Positions 1-11,340 of a stretch of DNA of 64,000 nt are shown one piece after another (position 1 is the first letter of the stretch; each line of letters opens with the position of its first letter). The notes beneath the pieces are model-generated. The model searched no databases. It was not told the DNA's origin and saw only the letters and a program-made list of their open reading frames with translations. The stretch comes from Triatoma infestans (Eukaryota; Arthropoda; Insecta; Hemiptera; Reduviidae): NCBI GenBank assembly GCA_011037195.1, contig JAAEAF010004273.1, positions 58,020-122,019 of the forward strand. The letters run 5' to 3'. The position numbers and the translations under genes are program-made.

Positions 1-204
1 GTGTCACGGTATACAAAAAACACTTGAAGCTCACACATCAGTGTCACATTCACGGCATCTTTACCCACAAGAAGAGCAAGAACAACCCTCAGACTCTAGA
101 AGAAAGTCAAACTGGCGAACCAACAGCAACTCTCGAGAAGTGTAAGTAACTCATCTATCCTTAAACCATCCAAATTAGTTCTCCCCAAAGAAACCATCCC
201 CGAA

Positions 205-1257
205 ATGTCACAAATTAATTATAAAATTTCTAAAGAAGATTATGACCATATACCTTATTTTGACGGAAACCCTTCTGAATTAGCATTTTTTTGTGAGATT
301 GTTGAAAGTGCATACTCTACCGTCTGTGCGGAAAATATAGTTGAAAGAGATTATAATCACAATATTCTCTTTATAAAGGTAAAAAGCAAATTATTAGGGC
401 CCGCAAGAAATATACTCCTCTCTAATAATATAGAACATTTATTAATTTTATTAAAATTTTTAAAAGAGAGCTTTGCCTACTCAAGATCCTATGAAATACT
501 TAAAGATGAAATTCTACAGACTAAAATGTACTCTAGACCCATTGATTTTGTTAATAGAATACAAGAACTACGCAATCTAGTTTACATTAGGCTAAAATTA
601 GATGGACTTTCAGCTGATGCATTGAAACAAATCATTACTCGCGTAGATAAAGAAGTAATTTTTCACATATATAAATGCCTGCCCCCTACATTAAGCAATC
701 ACTATAATACACTAGATGAGGTAAGAAGTATAATTTACAACAAATGTTCATTTATCGTAGCTAATTTAAACTCTTCACAAGGTCCTAAAAAGCCCAATCA
801 ACCCTTCAGAAAACAAAACCAATTCAACCAATCCCAACATCTTTATAAACCGAATCCACAATACACCGTTCCAAACGTCCCCATGAATCATGCTCCTAGC
901 TACAACTACCAACAAAACTTTGAATTTAATCCTACGCCTACAGAACAAATACCCCAAACTTCATTTTACAAACAACGGCAGCAACCACAACTGCAACAAC
1001 AACAACGACCAAATTTTAGACAGCCAATGAATCCAAATAATCCTAATCATCCCTTTAATCGACCTAGACTACCTCCTGGCTTTGACTCACAAAGCACTGT
1101 GTCTATGCGAACAGCAGGCAGACCCAGATTTATAGACTATATTTCTCCTTATGAATTAACTCATTGCCAAAATTACGACAACCCTGAAAATTATTATGAA
1201 CAAAATAACATGTACGAAAATATAATAAAATCACAGAAAAATTCGATCATTTTTTAG
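205..1257 (+). CDS. gag: Errantivirus Gag-like protein
   Basis: This is an intact 350-codon frame opening at the first good ATG after the leader. Residues 1 to about 190 form a helical, charged domain consistent with a Gag capsid region. Residues 195-300 are rich in Asn, Gln and Pro with several poly-Gln stretches. No Cys-His knuckle is visible, which fits errantivirus Gags, many of which rely on a basic or low-complexity C-terminus. The frame overlaps the start of pol by about 30 bases (1226-1257) in a different frame. Going from gag into pol needs a +1 (or -2) shift here, not the usual -1, so an indel may have altered the junction. Function is inferred from position and composition. Confidence 0.8.
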   Translation: MSQINYKISKEDYDHIPYFDGNPSELAFFCEIVESAYSTVCAENIVERDYNHNILFIKVKSKLLGPARNILLSNNIEHLLILLKFLKESFAYSRSYEILKDEILQTKMYSRPIDFVNRIQELRNLVYIRLKLDGLSADALKQIITRVDKEVIFHIYKCLPPTLSNHYNTLDEVRSIIYNKCSFIVANLNSSQGPKKPNQPFRKQNQFNQSQHLYKPNPQYTVPNVPMNHAPSYNYQQNFEFNPTPTEQIPQTSFYKQRQQPQLQQQQRPNFRQPMNPNNPNHPFNRPRLPPGFDSQSTVSMRTAGRPRFIDYISPYELTHCQNYDNPENYYEQNNMYENIIKSQKNSIIF

Positions 1258-1560
1258 ACGTTGGCCACGGGAGCCAAGGGAGCCCCCCAAATTCAAACTG
1301 AATTTAGTGAACAAATCCCTCCCTCACTTCGAAGACAAATTTGGCTTGAAATGGCTTATGGACACTGGATCATCTGAAAATTATATAAACCCTAAAGTTG
1401 TCCCAATTGACGCAGTACTATCCAATGGCCCGCTGGCAAAAAGAATGGAGAGAAATCCTGCACTTTCAATATTTATGACACATTCAATGTAAACTTAGAA
1501 ACTAAATTTCATTTATTTCCCTTCTCCGACAAGTATGACATCCCATTAGGCCACAAAACC
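1226..1560 (+). pseudogene. pol: Pol N-terminus: retroviral-type aspartic protease, frameshifted
   Basis: The frame opens after a stop at 1223-1225, overlaps the gag end and reaches a protease active-site motif, WLMDTGSSENYI, near 1350-1385. D-T-G is the catalytic triad of retropepsins. The frame ends at 1492. The continuation, ending with the flap and C-terminal part before 1561, lies in the next frame, so an indel sits between roughly 1395 and 1490. The enzyme would normally cut Gag-Pol; this copy cannot make a complete one without a shift. Confidence 0.75.
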
Positions 1561-3495
1561 ATGCAAGCACTCAGCATGAGCATAGACCTAAATAATAATA
1601 TCCTTTCCTACCCCCAAGGTATAATTCCCCTAAAATTTACACTTAATATTCCTGAAAATAATTCAAATGTAATAAAATTAGAGCAAGGAGTTAATTTTAT
1701 AGAACTACCTGTAAAGAATAAAGAACTAAAGTATGGTTTAATTAATGAAAATATAGTAATAAATGATAAAGTCATAATAAAAGAAGGCCTTTATAATATT
1801 ATTAATAATAAAATCTTGTGCGAAGTCGAATCCAAGGAAGTAATGGCCATTTGCCCCGAACCCATGGATATCGACGAACCTCAAGAAATTTGTGCAAATA
1901 TACCCGACATAGTAATGACTAATTGTCCCGAAATGTCTGGTGATTCTCTTTTAAGAGAGATAGAAAATGAAATCCCTCATTTAATTGTACTAGTATACAT
2001 GGACGACCTTATCATATTCTCTGATAGCTTGGACGAATACATAAAACACCTTAAGACTGTTTTTGACAAACTTAAACAACATAATTTAAAAATTCAACTC
2101 GATAAGACAGAATTTTTCAAAAGAGAACTTCTCTTTTTGGGACACATCATCTCCGACAAAGGTATACAACCTAACCCAGCAAACCTAGAAGCTATCGCCA
2201 AATTCCCACTTCCCAGAACACAAAAACAAATTAAACAATTTCTTGGTCTTACAGGCTATTATAGAAAAATGATCAAGAATTATGCCAAGATAGCAAGACC
2301 TCTAACACTCTCACTAAGAAAAGACAGAGCCATAATAATTGATGACAACTATAGACAAACATTTGAAACTCTAAAATCCCTTTTACAGAATAGTCCCATT
2401 CTACAATTGCCCAATTTTGAGAAACCCTTTATTCTCACCACGGATGCCTCCAACTACGCAGTAGGAGCCGTCCTATCTCAGGACTTCAACGGAAAAGACC
2501 TCCCTATTTCCTTTGCTTCCCGTACTCTAAACAAACAAGAAGAGAACTACTCCACGATAGAGAAAGAACTGTTAGCGTTCGTCTGGGCTTGCAGACATTT
2601 TAGACCTTATATCTACGGACGGAAATTTACTATACAGACTGACCATAGACCATTACAGTGGCTACATAATTTGAAGGAACCGAATTCCAAACTCATCAGA
2701 TGGAAACTACAACTAGCCGACTTTGACTTTGACGTCAAATATGTACAGGGAAAAATTAACGTAGTAGCAGACGCCCTATCACGAAATCCACCAGAAGAAC
2801 AAAATTTAAATACCTTAGAAACCTCTTCCCGAAATCCAGACGAAGTTCTAGACGAATTCCTCTCCGCCCCTTCACCTGAAAATAGCGACGAAGTCATAGA
2901 AGACTTAGCAAGAGCCTTCAACATTACTGCCGAAGACGACAGTGAAAGTTTACAAACCCAGCACTCTCAAGAATCCTCTAACAGTCAAATCAAAATAGTA
3001 GACGACAAAGCCCGCTGTATTAACATAGAAAAATTCCGAATTGTCCTGACCCGCGGTAACTCTGAGATGAAAACTTTAATCGACAAACCTTTTAACAAAA
3101 CTAGATACAACTGGTATACTAGGTACCCATACTCTAAAGACATAGAAGAATACTGCCTCGAATACTTACAACCGAACCACACATATGGTGTCCTGTGTTC
3201 ACCCCCAATCGAAAACTCAGTGGACGAACAACTCTATGACCAAATCTTTGTCCACCTGTCAGACATAATAAAAGAAAAATTTCCCTCAGTTAAACTTAAA
3301 CGTTACTATACTAAAAGACTTGACGTGACAGACACTTCAGAACAAGAAGAAATAATCCTAAATCGACATATAGGCAAAACTGCACATAGAGGCATTCACG
3401 AAGTTTACAATAACTTATCCCAGCGATACTACTGGCCGAAAATGCTAGAACATATAACAAAAACCTTAAAAATTGCTCTCTCTGCAAAGAAGTAA
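1561..3495 (+). pseudogene. pol: Reverse transcriptase (N-terminal half deleted), RNase H and start of integrase
   Basis: The 644-codon open frame begins with protease C-terminal and linker sequence, then passes abruptly at about codon 140 into the second half of RT. The catalytic VYMDDLIIF motif is intact and is followed by the thumb (FLGHIISDKGI, FLGLTGYYRKM). The fingers and the palm motif with the first catalytic Asp (usually LDLxxGYHQ) are absent, so several hundred bases have been lost while the frame stayed open. RNase H is complete, with TTDAS, an ENYSTIEKELLA segment and QTDHRPLQWL, then a VADALSR motif. The last part enters the integrase HHCC zinc finger (His residues near 3365-3400) and ends at a frameshift. 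Confidence 0.85.
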
Positions 3496-4331
3496 AATAC
3501 GAACGTAGACCAATCCGACAAATCTACGAAATTACACCTTTTGAGAAACTTCAAGGGGACATACTACACTATAACGGTAAACAAATTTTCACACTTATAG
3601 ACTGTTTCTCTAAAAAACTGTACGGATATTTAATTAGAACCTCCTCTGCAAATGAAATCGTCACTTCTTTGGAAAACTATTTAAGTTTATTCCCTTGCCC
3701 TAAAACAATCCAATTTGATAACGGAACCGAATTCAAAAACGGACTAGTCGAAAATTTTCTAAAATATAATAACATCGACACCCACTTCACTACCCCAAAC
3801 CATTCAGACTCCAACGGACTAATAAACAGAGCCCATTCAACACTCATTGAGATTATGAATATAATAAAACACGAAAAAGACTACCCCATCAACAAAATTT
3901 TAAGACTGGGATTGATAGCCTACAACAATGTCATTGTTTCTAATTTAAAAATCACACCAAACGAAATAACTTTTGGACTTCAAACTAACACTTACTTACA
4001 AGACCTGATCTTGGAACAAAAAGTTTATCACGATGACAGAGAACTGATAACACGCGCCCTTAAAGAAATCATTGAAAAAGAAAAGGAAACTGGGACTAAC
4101 AGACTAAATCGAACCAGGGAAAACATAGAAATCCCTGAAGTTTATATTCGCGATAAACAATATGGCAAAGCTAAACCGAAATTCAAAAGAGGGAACTATT
4201 CCCAAAAAACTAAACTGGTAACTACGCAAAGGAAATCTTTTAAAGTTCACCCTAATTTATTAAAATGGCCAAGAAAATTCACAAATCAAACCGTCTCTGT
4301 TACAGAGCAAGCAGTCATGCACATGTTATAA
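3471..4331 (+). pseudogene. pol: Integrase, frameshifted, catalytic Glu position replaced
   Basis: The integrase continues in the next frame from about 3471. The CxxC pair of the HHCC finger (NCSLCKEV) lies in this frame, whereas the His residues are in the previous one, so an indel splits the zinc finger. The catalytic core shows the first Asp in LQGDILHY and the second in QFDNGTEFKN. The third acidic residue, normally the Glu of NGxxER, is Asn in SNGLINRAHSTL. The C-terminal domain continues to 4331. Combined with the RT deletion, the copy cannot mobilise itself. Confidence 0.8.
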
Positions 4332-4340
4332 CTGCTGACA

Positions 4341-5894
4341 ATGGTGAGCCCAGTCATCAGCATACAGATCACTGACCTAACTCATGGACCTGGAATTATA
4401 CCTATTACACTTAATAAGGCTTATGTTATAGATAAATACTACACTTTTATTCATGTTGCTGACGTAGAAATACTAGACACAGAACTAGATAAGACCTTTA
4501 ACATTATCAGCACTACATACCAACTCAACAAAACTAACCAGATAAAATCACTCTTTAAATACTATTACTACCTCCGTAATAAATTAAATCATCTAACCAT
4601 TAACAAATCCAGAACCAAACGCGGACTCATTAACGGCTTAGGCAAAGCCATATCCTGGCTAACCGGAAACATGGACAGTGACGACAAGGAACGATATGAC
4701 AAAGTCATAAAGACCATTGAACGTAACAGTTTTCACCTTGAAAACAACTTAAAGAACCAAATGGCATTAAACAAAAAGGTGATTGAAGAATTCAATCACG
4801 ACATCCAAATTATCCAAACAAACAATGAAAAAATGGAACACTTTTTCTCTAATCCAATAGCAAACCAAATCGAATGGAATCAACAATTTAATTCTATTTT
4901 CTTTAATCTGGTCCTTATAGCGAACAAAATCGACGATATGGAAGACTCTATAGAGTTTGTAGACTGAATACATACTATTCATTCTAACATCTTAATTCTC
5001 AAGGATCTTGAATCTGTACAAAAATTTCATAATATAACGTTCGTAACATCTGACATCGAAGCACTTTGGCAATTAAGCAAAGTACATTGCTCAATCAGAA
5101 ACTGGAACATATACTATTTTATTAGCATCCTACTAAAAACCTCTCCCCTTGCGACATACTTCCTTCTATCCTATCCCGTAGAGAAAAACAACCACCTCAT
5201 GACAATTCATGTCTATCCACCCTTAATCCTAAAAATTAAAGATGAGTTATTTACGGCTACCTGCGAGGAAATCAATGGTGCTATATACTGTCACAACAAA
5301 ACCAGTGTTAGAAATGACTGTATTCTCCAAATTATTACAAATACCAATCTCTTAGCTTGTAAGACTGTATATACATCAAGGGCATCTTTTATTAAGTATA
5401 TTCCTTTTGTAGATTATTACTTAACTTTTAGAACCAATAGAATTATAGTAAACAAAGGTAACAATAATGACACTGTATTCCTTACCAATACAAGTCTTAT
5501 AAAATTAACTGAAGATGAAACTCTACTAGATAATAAAGCTATTCACATATATAAAGACTTTAAAGGCATATTAACAAATACCCAAGTGTTTACACATACC
5601 AGCATAAATGTATCTTTTGAAGATTTACATAGAATTAACTTAAAAATAATGGAACCTCTAGAACTTTTAGAAGAGATACCTAGTAATTCTGTGTATATCT
5701 ACTATTATGTTGCAATTCTAATAGTTCTGTTGCTGTTGTCTCTCTTGAACTTCTGCTGTGTCCATAGAAAGAAGGTAAATCCACAGCTGAGCACAACAAA
5801 TGGAGTCCAACCACAACCTACGCCTCGGCAGCCATCACCAGCCTCGATCTACCCTGGACTTTCTTGCCAATTGTCGCAGGAGCTCCAAACTTGA
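4341..5894 (+). pseudogene. env: Errantivirus envelope-like glycoprotein with one internal stop
   Basis: The frame starts nine bases after the pol stop and runs in a single frame to 5894, interrupted only by a TGA at 4965-4967. About 95 residues in, an RTKR furin-type site is followed by a Gly/Ala-rich fusion-peptide-like stretch, the surface/transmembrane junction seen in insect errantivirus and baculovirus F-type envelopes. A Cys-containing ectodomain follows. A single hydrophobic membrane segment near 5695-5755 (rich in Leu, Ile and Val) precedes a Cys-Cys and basic cytoplasmic tail with Pro- and Gln-rich sequence. No clear signal peptide is visible at the first Met. Errantivirus env is made from a spliced RNA, so the true start may lie in an upstream leader exon. 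Confidence 0.8.
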
Positions 5895-5903
5895 GGAGGG
5901 AAG
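5893..5903 (+). other. Polypurine tract
   Basis: GAGGAGGGAAG lies directly before the 3' LTR and is purine only. It is the expected primer for plus-strand synthesis and fixes the 5' edge of the LTR. Confidence 0.7.
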
Positions 5904-6125
5904 AGTTATAGCACAATCTCCAGGAGACCAACCTTTACTGAATCAGCAGAAGTTGGAAACATATATATACTCCTACTTGACAATAGCTTACTCACTTCTA
6001 TACTTAGAGTTTCATATAGTTACATACAGTGTTAGCCAGTATTTAAAAAGTATTTAAGTATTTAATGTATGTGTTATAAAATAAAAGTTTTTAAAAAGGT
6101 TTTCACGGTTTCTCACTCCATAACT
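5904..6125 (+). repeat. 3' LTR of the errantivirus (222 bp)
   Basis: The repeat opens with AGTTAT immediately after the polypurine tract and closes with ATAACT, a perfect 6 bp inverted terminus of the AGT...ACT type used by gypsy-group errantiviruses. A TATA-like TATTTAAAA and an AATAAA polyadenylation signal (near 6080) lie inside. The 5' partner is outside the window, so the ends are inferred from the inverted termini and the polypurine tract only. Confidence 0.65.
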
Positions 6126-6975
6126 TCGATATAGTATGGATAGCATATCCTGTGACAGAAGGGTGGTTACCCAAAGGAGAGTCAAGAAGTAAAGTGTGAG
6201 AGGGGTGAGGGGCTGAATGAAACTTATAAAAGGAGATGTTTTGGATTAGAGCGCATAGTTTTAATTATAACCTATGGTAATAAGGTTACAGCAGCTGTCA
6301 CTACTACTATACAGAAACAGTGAGAGAAATTAAAAATACATATTAAGCAGTATAAACACCAATAAAACATTTTCAACGTTCGACTTTTTCGTGAAAAAAC
6401 GTTGGGTTTCTTTTTTTTTTTTTTTGTAAATAAATGTTTGAGTAACTGTTACTTTATGTTTAATTTGACACTTGTGTATTTCATTGATGGTTTTTAAGAA
6501 GTTCATAATATTTCATCGTAGAATGTGGATATTTTTCCTCTGAAGGCTATTTTTCCTCTAAAGCTAGCATTTTTTTAAAGTTAATTAGCAGAAAAATTTG
6601 AAAAGCTAGCATTTAGCCGGAAAAAAGGCATTTTTAAATTTTTATTTAAGACTTTTTAGTATTAAATTTATTTATGCAAAAATATACAACTAATGTTGCA
6701 AAATTTAGTACTTACAGTGGCCACAAAAATGGTAATAGTAACTCTTGGTAATAAATTGTGTTTTGATTGAAATTGTGATTGAAGTTGTGTTTAGATTCGC
6801 GCTTGAATTAGTCATCATCAACTAGGTAGTGTGCTTAAATATGAACTTTCATTTCTAATTTTTTTTTTTAATTTTTGTGGCCATATACCGACAATAGGCA
6901 TAATTCCGAATGGCTTAAAATGCCCATTTTCATAAATGGCACATTAAATAAATCGTTGATGTAATATAATACTTA
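6126..6975. other. AT-rich non-coding sequence
   Basis: No convincing coding frame. A T-run lies near 6411-6425. A short repeated phrase (GAAAAGCTAGCATTT-like) occurs twice near 6560-6615. Nothing else is recognised. Confidence 0.5.
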
Positions 6976-7120
6976 AAGGCGGCTTTCGATTCGGTCGATC
7001 AAGACCAAAGATCTCTGTATTTGAAACTATTTAATTTGGGTGTATTCTCAAAATTTATCACACTTTAAAAAGTCTTTATTCGGAAGCTTCCTCCGCTGTC
7101 AGAGGTAGAATGGGATTTAC
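6976..7120 (+). pseudogene. Non-LTR reverse transcriptase fragment (motif A)
   Basis: The plus-strand frame gives KAAFDSVDQD followed by LYLKLFNLG, the RT palm motif A of LINEs, where the Asp is catalytic. A one-base shift then keeps the reading as a KSLYSEASSAVRG-like stretch to about 7110. The match breaks there and resumes with the next RT motif at about 7630, so the two pieces probably come from one element split by an insertion. Confidence 0.65.
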
Positions 7121-7629
7121 GGTGTAACCAATTACGCGCATAAGGCGCTGCAGGGCCCGAGAATTAAGGAGTGGGGCGAAAGGCGAGTGAGAGTCTGACC
7201 GTCTCCCACTCCAGCAGTGGAGTATGATAAGCTCAAGTGGCCACATCTATCGAAAAAGCTCTCTAAAACGGTTTGCCGGCGAAAATTGTGAGAAAGTTTT
7301 CCGTTTTCCGTTATACAAGGCCTTTTCAGACATTTAATAACTTCCCGAGTTTCGTATTTCTCTCTCTGTATATATATATATATATATATATCTGTATGTA
7401 GCTTTTATCATATAATATTTTCTTTTGTAAAGGTATACCTTCCTTATTATTTTTATTATCTTTTGGATTGGAAAATATATGTATTATTCGAACTTGCATG
7501 TACAGTTTTCATTGCCTATTAGACTGCCTGAATGAAGGAAAGCTTGTTTTTACTCGTACGTAGTTTCTTTATCTCTATCTCTTTATTTCCTCTGATTTTA
7601 ATAATTTTTGTTATTTAATTTTGTTTTAT
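7121..7629. other. Unidentified insert between LINE fragments
   Basis: This stretch interrupts the LINE RT. It holds a GC-richer block (7130-7330) and a TA dinucleotide run near 7370-7390. No coding potential and no family recognised. Confidence 0.4.
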
Positions 7630-7985
7630 TTAAATCACTGGCTGAAAAGCCTGGCGCCCAACTATCTGAATATCTGAGAAATTTTCAAATAACCGGCACT
7701 TTGGTTATAACGGAGTTTTTTAGTGTTAAAAATGGTCTACGCCAGGGCTGCCTTCTTAGTCCTATTCTATTCTCTCTTTTTTTAGATGATTTGCCCTTGG
7801 CGCTTGAGGGTAGAGTAAGAATTGGTGGCACCGTAATTAATACTCTGATGTATGCTGCCGATCTGCTCCTCTCAGCAGAAGACCCTCTTACCCTTCAAAG
7901 AAACATTCGTATTCTGCAATCCTATTGCGATCAATGGAACCTCGCAGTTAATCTGGACAAATCTAAGGTGCTCTTAAAAGAATAA
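7630..7985 (+). pseudogene. Non-LTR reverse transcriptase fragment (motifs B to D)
   Basis: The frame contains VKNGLRQGCLLSPILFSLF, the conserved RQGCxLSP block of LINE RTs, followed by a degraded catalytic box MYAADLLL where the family has YADD; the first Asp is now Ala. Downstream LQSYCDQWNLAVNLDKSKV is the typical motif D region. The loss of a catalytic Asp and the truncation mark a dead copy. It continues the fragment at 6976. Confidence 0.75.
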
Positions 7986-8159
7986 GTCTCCTGGTAATGT
8001 ATGAGTATTTTAAATTACTTCCTCCAAACTCGGTTCATTATTTGCTAAATTTTTACAAAATAGTATGGGAGAAGGAAAAAATACCCATTAACTCGGGAAA
8101 AATTAAACTAAAGATGATTTATAAGAGAAAATTAAGCTTGAGCTAACGAATTACAGAGG

Positions 8160-9560
8160 CAGTGCTCTCATTAATAATGTTGTGAAATTATTCACAACAT
8201 TTGATAAAAATACTATCTACATGATTGGATTGAAATACAAGGCGTCTTACCTGATGAGCAATTAGGTTTTCGCCAACATAGAGGGTGTAGAGATGCAATT
8301 TTTCTTTATCCGCTGTCGTTAACTTAAAGTTACGAATAAAAGGTGCTAAAATGTATAGAATCTTTGGAAGATTTGCGAAGGGCATTTGACTCTCTATCAC
8401 ATTCAATACTATGGCGTAAACTCAATGAAGTAGACATTCAAGAAAAATTGTAAATATAATGAAAGACATGTATGATAAAGCATCGTATTTAGCGAAGGCG
8501 ATGGCAGCAAAACGAAGGAGTTCAAAGTACTCCTTTTACAAAATCCGAGGGAGTCCTGCAGGGAGAGAATCTCAGGCCTCTGTTGTTCCTCAGGCCTCTT
8601 TATATATAAACGAAATTGTAACTTTTTTCAGGGATCATGGTGCGTCAGGTATTAGTATTAATGAAAAAGAAGATGTGCATGCTCCTGTCCGCAGATCGTT
8701 ATTCTCGGTGATTCTTGGACGGATATACAATTTAAATCAGATTTACTCAATAAATATTGTAAACAACTTATTAACGGTTAATGTAGATAAGACCAAAATA
8801 CTGCCTTTTTATAAAGGCAAGCTCGGTAAACAAAGAAAATTTACATTGAATAAAAAAGGAAGTTGAAATAGACGAAGTATTTAAATATCTTGGAATTATT
8901 TTTGCATCAAGTGGGAAATTCAGAAAAGCATATGAATACAATGAATCTATGAGCATAGCAGCGTCCGTAAACGTAAAGCATATACTGTCCAAGGAAGATC
9001 AGATATGTGGAAGGCTAAAGAGATATTATTTGACTCGATGGTAAGCAGTGTATTGTTGTACTGCGGAGAGACATGATCAGCTGGTTCAGCTTCTTAATGG
9101 GCACAATTTTATGAGCCTTATTAAATTTGCTCAGCAATCTTGGATTTATAGCCAAAATTGAATTTAACTTTACTTAGTTTCAATTATTTAGTATCCATAT
9201 TTTTCTTATGTAGTTTTAATTAGAGTTCCACTTTTATTTAATTAACTATGGATAGCTCTGTTTCTGTTGTTGTATTAGATTACTTTTATTTTCATTCTGC
9301 AATTTTCCTTTTTAATTACAAGCATTAGTTATGTACATTTGAATTATTACAAAATAATACAGATATTTTCATAATACTAATCCTTTTCTGATCATCTTTG
9401 AGCGATTATCATTTTTGTTTGTCAAGTACTTTTTTATTATTATTATTTTTCTTCCTCATTATCAACCTCCGGCAGACGGTTTTACCATACCATAGAATGT
9501 CAAGAATGTATTTTTGTATTTATTTTGCCATTGTGAAATAAAGCATTATTATTTATATGT
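8160..9560 (+). pseudogene. Degenerate LINE: RT and 3' end
   Basis: Pieces in all three frames recover an RT in order: VLPDEQLGFRQHRGCRDAIF (8245-8305), LEDLRRAFDSLSHSILWRKL (8360-8425), a decayed QGE/YINEIV region (8550-8640), a YADD region reduced to LLSAD (8680-8700), the NVDKTKILPFYKGK segment, and VFKYLGIIFASSGKFRKAY (8875-8935). At least four frameshifts separate them. The 3' end carries a CCTCCGGCAGACGGT motif and GTGAAATAAAGC followed by an ATT-rich tail near 9535-9560, shared with the minus-strand copies at 10390 and 14443. Confidence 0.8.
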
Positions 9561-10389
9561 AATATAATATTTTAGCGGAATATTCTCCTTTAATTACCAC
9601 TGTGAAACAAAGAAACATTAGGCATCGACATCATTCCAAACCAGCCCTGTTACAAATTTTACTTTAAGAAGATAAAACATCCAGATATGAAGCCAAATCA
9701 GTAATGTATATTTGCTATCATTCACCGTTCAATAGCTGTAACAATAATATTACAGAAAGAATTATTTTCTCTAACGTATAGATGTATCGTACAAAATGTC
9801 TAAATATTGTAAAAATGCCTTAGCACCATTTTCCGTCAAGATTTAATCTCACTCTTAGGACTTTAATCTCAGTGAACATTTTTTTTATTGGAAAATTCAA
9901 ATGCCGAGATGAAGCAATTATTTAGCAGCATGCATTTAGTCAAATCTAACTTGAGAAATAAAATACAACTCCCTACTCTTGATGCCTCAATTTCTATGAA
10001 ATTCGGCTTAAAAAATTTAATACAACTCTACCTATAATTGATAAAATTGGAAGTATGGATGCATACTACAAAAATCAGTAGCGGATAGTTGTATTTGGGG
10101 TTAGATAAAGAACACGGGTCATGTTTACTATCTAAACCGTACAACTGGACTGTTAAACATACATATAATTATGTAAATAATACACGCATGTCGCTTCTTA
10201 AAATAAGAAAGTAAATAAGGCTACAATTTGAGGGACACAATTAGTAAAACATTAATTGGATTATCTCTTAGCGTGAGAGTTATAAACACATTTCCAAGTG
10301 ATCCTATATGAGTGTTAACTGACCAAGTCCAATAGTAAATCATTGACAACAAGTAAAAATGTATAACAAAACTCTTATTTTTATTTTAT
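9561..10389. other. AT-rich non-coding sequence
   Basis: No gene or repeat recognised. Only short low-complexity runs are present. Confidence 0.5.
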
Positions 10390-11340
10390 TAATGTGTGTT
10401 TATTAAATTTTAGCACTACAAACATACGTATAAATCAAAACACAATTACTGGCTTTGGTCACAACCGTCTGCCAGGAATTGCCATTTTACATTGTAAAAT
10501 ACAAAATTCAAAATACAAAATAAATAAAACCAAAAATAATAGTTTTCTTCAAAAAAAACAAAAATAAATGGGGTAAACAGAAAGTAAGTTAAGATAATAT
10601 AAAATTTAAATGATCGAAAGAAGAAGAAAATAGTAAGAATAATAATAATAATAACAAAAATAATAATAACAATGGTAAAAGGCAAAAATCTCTGAAGCAA
10701 AAATGATAAAGGAAAACATACATAAACAATACTAATTATGAACTAAAATAATTACTTTATGCAGTAAACTGGCGAAATATTAATCAGTAAAAATATATAC
10801 AAAAAGGGCAACAGATTGAGAAAATCGAAGTACATTTATATTAATTAACTAAGAAGTTCTAATAATTAAAATACGAGGTTAAAAATCCTCTTAATTCCGG
10901 GCCTATGTTACAAATAAGTATAGGCTATTCCAGTCTTTACCTCTCAGGAACTCTCTAACTTCTTGACATGTTAACTTCTCATTCCCTAGATGCTCTTTCC
11001 TTAAATGCTTTAGGATAGGGCAAATACCTAAGAGATGATAATGGTCTTCTCTCAACAGAGTGCACATGTAAAGATTTTGTCAGCTCTCCATGGCTGGTAA
11101 TTCACATTCAGAAGTTCCCATCTCACTTTAAATATCCCATGTACTAACTTAAAGTTTAGTTCCTGCATATAAGATTTTTCTTTCAGAACCATATATCTGT
11201 ACTCTAAATGAAACGTGGCCCTATCCGCCGTCTCCATATAACCCTTATAACTTCTTAATTTTATAGCCTCTATTATAGTTTCCAAAGAACTGTTTAAGAA
11301 ATTTAAAACATTATTTTTATCTAGATCCACCCCAGATTCG
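10390..11340 (-). pseudogene. 3' end of a LINE: C-terminal zinc finger and 3' UTR
   Basis: On the minus strand, 11330 down to 11052 encodes a helical region (residues such as LEYRYMVLKEKSYMQELNFKL are partly visible) ending CALC. One base shift later the frame reads REDHYHLLGICPIL and HLRKEHLG. Together this is the CxxC...H...C finger near the C-terminus of many LINE ORF2 proteins. The 3' UTR, near 10446-10475, carries the complement of CCTGGCAGACGGT. The upstream RT is absent, so the copy is 5' truncated. Confidence 0.65.

Larger units (their letters stand above)
1..6125 (+). mobile_element. Errantivirus (Ty3/gypsy LTR retroelement with env), defective
   Basis: Gag, protease, reverse transcriptase, RNase H, integrase and envelope regions follow in order on one strand and end in a polypurine tract and a 3' LTR. 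That order, plus an envelope with a furin-type site followed by a Gly-rich segment, is typical of insect errantiviruses. The 5' LTR lies left of the window. Bases 1-204 are untranslated leader, and the first bases (GTGTCACGGT) could be the inside of a primer-binding site starting TGG, but that is a guess. The copy is defective: frameshifts in protease and integrase, a deletion of the N-terminal half of RT, and one in-frame stop in env. Confidence 0.9.

Noticed and set aside
5800..6057. 85-codon frame overlapping the env end
   Set aside because: It runs across the polypurine tract and into the LTR, so it is a chance frame.
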